DNA of 64,000 nt from NCBI GenBank assembly GCA_900539755.1, contig UQDC01000004.1:180482-244481 (forward strand), written 5' to 3'. Under the pieces are notes generated by a model. The model was not told where the DNA came from, did not search any database, and was given only the letters and a program-made list of their open reading frames with translations. Positions 60,590-64,000 of this stretch are shown one piece after another. The translations under genes and the position numbers were made by a program. The stretch's first letter is position 1. Every line of letters begins with the position of its first letter. Origin of the DNA: an uncultured Alistipes sp. GTDB lineage: Bacteria > Bacteroidota > Bacteroidia > Bacteroidales > Rikenellaceae.

Positions 60590-61576
60590 TTATTTAATTT
60601 CGTCCCAGTTGACGGTTACGGTCATTCCTGGGCGTAATCCTTCGATAGTGTCGATTGGTTTGGCTTTGACTTCAAAAGTGCGGATGTCGAAATCACCACG
60701 AGTTTTGGTTGCAGACCATGTGGCATACTCCGCTTGAGGAGCCATGTAGTTTACCTTTAATCGGATCGTTTGGGCCAGTCCGGGGACATAGGCGTTGAGT
60801 TCTGAACCGATTTTTACTTTAGGTAACAGATCCTCTTTAATGTTGAAAGTTACCCACATGTCATTCATGTCGAGCAGTGTGATAACCGGATAGCCCGATC
60901 CAATCAATTCACCCGGTTCGGCAATAACGGTTGAGACCTCACCGTCAATCGGAGAATATTGGATAGCATCTTTAGCGTATGACTCCACTTCAGAAACCGC
61001 CCCAGATGCTTGAGCAACCAGAGCTGCAGCCGCTGCCCGATCTTCACGACGAGCTCCTTCTACAGCCATGTCATATTGTGATTTAGCGGCCTTAGCAGTG
61101 GTGGTCATTGCCTCTAAATTGGCCGATGCCTCATCAAATTTTTGAGCAGGCAATACCCCTTGTTCATAAAGGTTTTTAACACGATCGTAACTCTTTTGCG
61201 CAAAATCGCGACCAGCTTCAGCCTTTTTCCACATGTTGAAAGCCGCTTCGATCTCTTGACTGCGTGCTCCACGGCGAGCCTTTTCGCTCTGGGCGCTGGC
61301 AGCATCACGAGCGGCCTGGGCCTGTTGCAATTTTGCCTGCACTTCTGGCGTGCTCAAAATGAACAGTTGTTGCCCTTTGGTGACCTTTTGGCCCTCTTTG
61401 ACATCCATCTGTTCGATACGTCCGGGTACTTTCGACGAAACTTTGATACTTGTTGCCTCTACCTCCCCTTGAATGAAGTTGGGTACGGGCTTGATGGCAA
61501 ACCAACTGATCAGCGATACGGCAACAATGACAATGATGATACCGATAGTCAGTCCGATTACATTACTCTTTTTCAT
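60590..61576 (-). CDS. HlyD-family periplasmic adaptor protein
   Basis: The 328-residue membrane-fusion protein has an N-terminal anchor (about 7-27), a lipoyl/biotinyl-like half (EVEATSIKVSSKVPGRIEQMDVKEGQKVTKGQ), a long alanine/lysine-rich coiled-coil hairpin (about 75-200), the second half-lipoyl domain (PIDGEVSTVIAEPGELIGSG) and a beta-barrel. It connects an inner-membrane transporter to TolC. It is 45 bases after tolC and six before the first permease. Confidence 0.93.
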   Translation of the reverse strand: MKKSNVIGLTIGIIIVIVAVSLISWFAIKPVPNFIQGEVEATSIKVSSKVPGRIEQMDVKEGQKVTKGQQLFILSTPEVQAKLQQAQAARDAASAQSEKARRGARSQEIEAAFNMWKKAEAGRDFAQKSYDRVKNLYEQGVLPAQKFDEASANLEAMTTTAKAAKSQYDMAVEGARREDRAAAAALVAQASGAVSEVESYAKDAIQYSPIDGEVSTVIAEPGELIGSGYPVITLLDMNDMWVTFNIKEDLLPKVKIGSELNAYVPGLAQTIRLKVNYMAPQAEYATWSATKTRGDFDIRTFEVKAKPIDTIEGLRPGMTVTVNWDEIK

Positions 61577-61621
61577 ATGTTTATTTTGTTTTATTGTCTT
61601 AATAGTGATTGAAATGTGTGA

Positions 61622-63046
61622 TTATTCGTAGCGGATGGGCATGGCGGCAGAACGTTTGGCGTATTCTCCAAATGCTTCGCTGTCACCACAAGCTTCGAGC
61701 AATCGAGCCAACATCAGATCATAATAATAGGCGGCCTGTAAACGTTCAGTTTTGATCTTTGCCAGATTGAGTCGTGCGTCTACGACATCGGAAGATGGTG
61801 CTGCACCCTCTTTGAATGCGGTCTCTTTGATGCGGAGATACTCAACGGCAAAGTCATGTGCCGTATTGATTGAGGGCAATTGTACGCTGTATGTGGTCAT
61901 TTCGTTGTACAATTTGTCAATCAAGGTTAAAATGTCATTCTGTGCTTTCACATTCAATGCTTCAACCTGTTTCACCTGGGATTTTGCCGCACTGAATTTA
62001 TATTCACGATTCAGACCGTTGAACAGTTTGAATGAGACACCAGCCCCGACAGCCCAACGCGGCATCAACGGCGTCATTTGATAGTTGTAGAATGAGGCAG
62101 CACCCATCAATGCAATCTGGGGCGTAAAATCAGCACGTTGCAAACGCACTCCTTCAACAGCCAAGTCCTTTTTCAATTCTACTTGACGCAGCAATGGATT
62201 ATTCTGTAATGCCAGCTGTTTAAAATGGTCAACCCCCTCGATCTGATCGAGAATGAACATATTGGTGATGGGTTGAAATTCATAGCTGCCACTGTTGTTC
62301 AGCGTGTTGCTAAGAGCACTACTGAGGGTTGCTGCCGTTTTTTGTGCGGCCAAATATTCTCGTTCGGCTTCAGCCACATGCATTTCGGCATAAAGACGTT
62401 CGCTTTTTGCAATAATTCCATTGGCTTCCAAAGCTTTGGCATCTTCTAAGTGATGTTGCATTCCTTCGAGAACTTGACGGCGTACCTCGACTACCTGTAG
62501 GGCCAGAGACAGTCCATAATACCGTTCAGTCAATTCTGAAATCAGTGCATTTTGAGTTTGAAGACGTTGCTCTTTGGTCTCTTCTATTTTGATTTTGGCT
62601 GCGTTGTTGGCAGCATTGATTTTACCACCGGTATAGACGGGAACAGTGATTGTTCCTCCGACTGTTCCTACACTGCGGTCTTGCAATGGCATGGCCCAGT
62701 TTTGGGCAAGCAAGGTTTGAGCCTGTTGTAACACATCGGGAGGTAAAACGTTGCCCACACTTCCTAAAATACCGCTGACTGGTGCTTTGAGATTGTTCAT
62801 GTCTATACTGATGTCTTTAGACATATAGACATAGGCTCCATTTACCCCGATTTGTGGCAGACGCAAACCATATGCTGCTTTACGTTCCCGTTCAGCAGCT
62901 TCAATGCCATATGAAGAGGCTTGAAGACTTGGGTTGTTGTTTAGGGTTAAGTTGAGTGCTTCATCGAACGTGAGAGCCTGTTTTTCTTGTGCTCCGGCTC
63001 CTGAAGCCAGACCAAGCGCACAAATGATGAATACTATTTTTTTCAT
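61622..63046 (-). CDS. TolC-family outer-membrane efflux protein
   Basis: The 474-residue protein has a signal peptide (about 1-19, LASGAGA then QEK) and the two-fold repeated TolC architecture: LTFDEALNLTLNNNPSLQASSYGIEAAERE at the start of repeat one and HFKQLALQNNPLLRQVELKKDLAVEGV at repeat two, each followed by long helices. It forms the outer-membrane channel for the HlyD/ABC system encoded downstream. It starts nine bases after the tetR stop. Confidence 0.93.
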   Translation of the reverse strand: MKKIVFIICALGLASGAGAQEKQALTFDEALNLTLNNNPSLQASSYGIEAAERERKAAYGLRLPQIGVNGAYVYMSKDISIDMNNLKAPVSGILGSVGNVLPPDVLQQAQTLLAQNWAMPLQDRSVGTVGGTITVPVYTGGKINAANNAAKIKIEETKEQRLQTQNALISELTERYYGLSLALQVVEVRRQVLEGMQHHLEDAKALEANGIIAKSERLYAEMHVAEAEREYLAAQKTAATLSSALSNTLNNSGSYEFQPITNMFILDQIEGVDHFKQLALQNNPLLRQVELKKDLAVEGVRLQRADFTPQIALMGAASFYNYQMTPLMPRWAVGAGVSFKLFNGLNREYKFSAAKSQVKQVEALNVKAQNDILTLIDKLYNEMTTYSVQLPSINTAHDFAVEYLRIKETAFKEGAAPSSDVVDARLNLAKIKTERLQAAYYYDLMLARLLEACGDSEAFGEYAKRSAAMPIRYE

Positions 63047-63055
63047 TAGTTGGTT

Positions 63056-63640
63056 CTATTTAATTGCACACATGGATAATTCAGTGATTTTACGTGTTTC
63101 AGCATCCAGATTACAGTCATGGGGACCGAAATCGAATCTGAAACGTGTTGCAAGATATTGCAGAGGAATCCCAACCAATGCAATATAAAAATCTTCAACG
63201 GTGATCTCATTGCGGATTGATCCGCTCTCTCTCCCCTTCTCGATCAAGGTTTCTCCGATGCGGATGATCTGCTCCCGGACAGATGGCTTGTTGGGAATGG
63301 AAAAGTCGTTTAATAGCATAATCACAAATTTGATCCGATGAGGATTTGTATTTGCACTTTCAAGAATGAAGCCAATTATGCCTTCAACGATATTTTCTAT
63401 GCGATCATTTTGTTGTATCAGCTCATCGATCTTCTCTGCGATTGTATGGAGTGAATCGTTCAGCAGGTCATTCACCAGGTCCTCTTTACTTGGGTAATGG
63501 CGGTAGAGATAGCCTGCCGATACTTGTGCGCGTTTGGCTATGGCAGCTACCGAACTACCTGTAATCCCCTTTTCACTAATAATCTCCACAGATGCTTGGC
63601 GAATCCGTTCAATGAGCGATGTGTCTATTCTCTTCACCAT
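63056..63640 (-). CDS. TetR/AcrR-family transcriptional regulator
   Basis: The 194-residue protein has an N-terminal helix-turn-helix (residues 5-55: SLIERIRQASVEIISEKGITGSSVAAIAKRAQVSAGYLYRHYPSKEDLVNDLL), the standard TetR DNA-binding domain, and a variable helical ligand-binding C-terminus. It heads the efflux operon on the same strand. Two TetR-like palindromes at its promoter (63652-63667 and 63702-63725) suggest it represses its own operon, with release by the exported compound or another ligand. Confidence 0.95.
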   Translation of the reverse strand: MVKRIDTSLIERIRQASVEIISEKGITGSSVAAIAKRAQVSAGYLYRHYPSKEDLVNDLLNDSLHTIAEKIDELIQQNDRIENIVEGIIGFILESANTNPHRIKFVIMLLNDFSIPNKPSVREQIIRIGETLIEKGRESGSIRNEITVEDFYIALVGIPLQYLATRFRFDFGPHDCNLDAETRKITELSMCAIK

Positions 63641-63651
63641 AATTTATTAAT

Positions 63652-63667
63652 GAATGAATATTCATTC
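63652..63667. promoter_or_regulatory. perfect 16-bp palindrome, probable TetR operator
   Basis: GAATGAATATTCATTC is a perfect palindrome that covers the predicted transcription start of the tetR operon, 12 bases before the tetR ATG. Position and symmetry fit autorepression. Confidence 0.7.
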
Positions 63668-63668
63668 G

Positions 63669-63699
63669 CAAATATGTAAACATTTTATTAAACTGCAAA
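63669..63699 (-). promoter_or_regulatory. promoter of the tetR-tolC efflux operon
   Basis: On the minus strand TTTG (63696-63699), 19 bases, CATATTTG (63669-63676): a perfect -33 and spacing with one mismatch in the -7 box. RNA would begin near 63663, inside the palindrome. Confidence 0.6.
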
Positions 63700-63701
63700 C
63701 G

Positions 63702-63725
63702 ATAAATGAAGGAATGTTCATTTAT
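63702..63725. promoter_or_regulatory. second inverted repeat, possible TetR site
   Basis: ATAAATGAA (63702-63710) and TTCATTTAT (63717-63725) are perfect inverted copies around six bases, just upstream of the -33 box. The ATGAA/TTCAT core is shared with the first palindrome. Confidence 0.6.
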
Positions 63726-64000
63726 TTACGAAAAGATCATCCAAATAGTTGAATCTTATAAGATCCAATCCTTGCCTAAAAAGGATTGAATCGATAGACG
63801 GAGATGTAAAATAATTATTATAAGCTATTGAAATATAATGTGATACTTGGCTTGTCTGGGTTGCAATTGACTAAGAGACCTAATTATATATGTGTATATT
63901 TTATTTGAACATGTGCTCTTTGTGGCTGAGATATTTAAAGAGGTGCATATGTGTCCGGTAAAAATCCGGACTAGTTATTATAAAGTATAACAATTAAAAT

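Larger units (their letters stand above)
63641..64000. other. regulatory and non-coding end of window
   Basis: It holds the tetR promoter and palindromes, then about 270 bases without a gene. CAATCCTT (63766-63773) pairs with AAGGATTG (63781-63788), and GTCCGG (63953-63958) with CCGGAC (63966-63971) near the edge; neither has a T-run. Confidence 0.5.

Noticed and set aside
1..64000. CRISPR array, prophage or insertion sequence
   Set aside because: No evenly spaced repeats, no transposase or integrase, no phage structural genes were seen on either strand.

Overview
The window is a chromosome segment of a Gram-negative anaerobe of the phylum Bacteroidota, most likely order Bacteroidales; I cannot resolve the genus. 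The grounds are: many start sites preceded by the Bacteroidota promoter pattern TTTG-N19-21-TAnnTTTG; few Shine-Dalgarno sites; LPS-related genes (kdsB, a LptF/LptG-type permease); a ferredoxin-dependent 2-oxoacid oxidoreductase; a type IIIK-like SerA; a Rho factor with a long low-complexity insert; and families typical of the group (DUF3109, the serC-serA-DUF1015 cluster, FloA with NfeD, a CarboxypepD_reg/beta-barrel receptor). No insertion sequence, prophage, plasmid gene or CRISPR array was seen.

Layout. 1-2.4 kb (minus): dapB-lepB-yigZ. 2.6-4.9 kb (plus): truA, galK and a small lipoprotein. 5.2-9.6 kb: a secreted C69 dipeptidase (minus), yggS (plus), an M23/LysM peptidase and a DUF3109 protein (minus). 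9.8-12.0 kb: a secreted GH36 alpha-galactosidase, divergent from DUF3109 across two well-formed promoters. 12.2-15.9 kb (minus): ddl, then yicC, gmk, nadD and a TPR protein. 16.5-19.8 kb (plus): serC-serA-DUF1015 with a terminator-like hairpin between serC and serA. 20.1-22.8 kb (plus): a four-subunit 2-oxoacid:ferredoxin oxidoreductase. 23.0-28.8 kb (minus): a TRIC-type channel and the tightly packed znuB-like/lptF-like/ribBA/VOC/fmt operon.

28.9-36.2 kb (plus): mtaB, a four-helix-bundle membrane sensor without an output domain, trkH, a coiled-coil/SPOR protein, nfeD-like, floA and tRNA-Leu(UAA). 36.4-38.8 kb (minus): a LuxC-type acyl-CoA reductase, a pRiA4b ORF-3-like protein and miaA, divergent from kdsB. 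39.7-41.6 kb (plus): rho, preceded by a candidate 18-codon leader ORF. 41.9-48.8 kb (minus): glmS-namZ-GH20-serine hydrolase, which resembles the Bacillus NamZ/NagZ/AmiE muropeptide-rescue set joined to amino-sugar synthesis. 48.9-56.7 kb: mazG, a gamma-carbonic-anhydrase-like protein, a large outer-membrane receptor, mscL (minus) and an S9 peptidase. 57.1-63.6 kb (minus): a tetR-tolC-hlyD-ABC-ABC efflux operon ending in a Gfo/Idh oxidoreductase, with TetR-like palindromes at its promoter and no ATPase gene.

Most of the window is housekeeping. The parts most worth a second look are the rho leader ORF, the glmS-linked muropeptide-salvage cluster, the sensor/TrkH/SPOR cassette, the serine operon with DUF1015, and the efflux operon lacking an ATPase. 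All family assignments come from reading motifs by eye; no database search was run.
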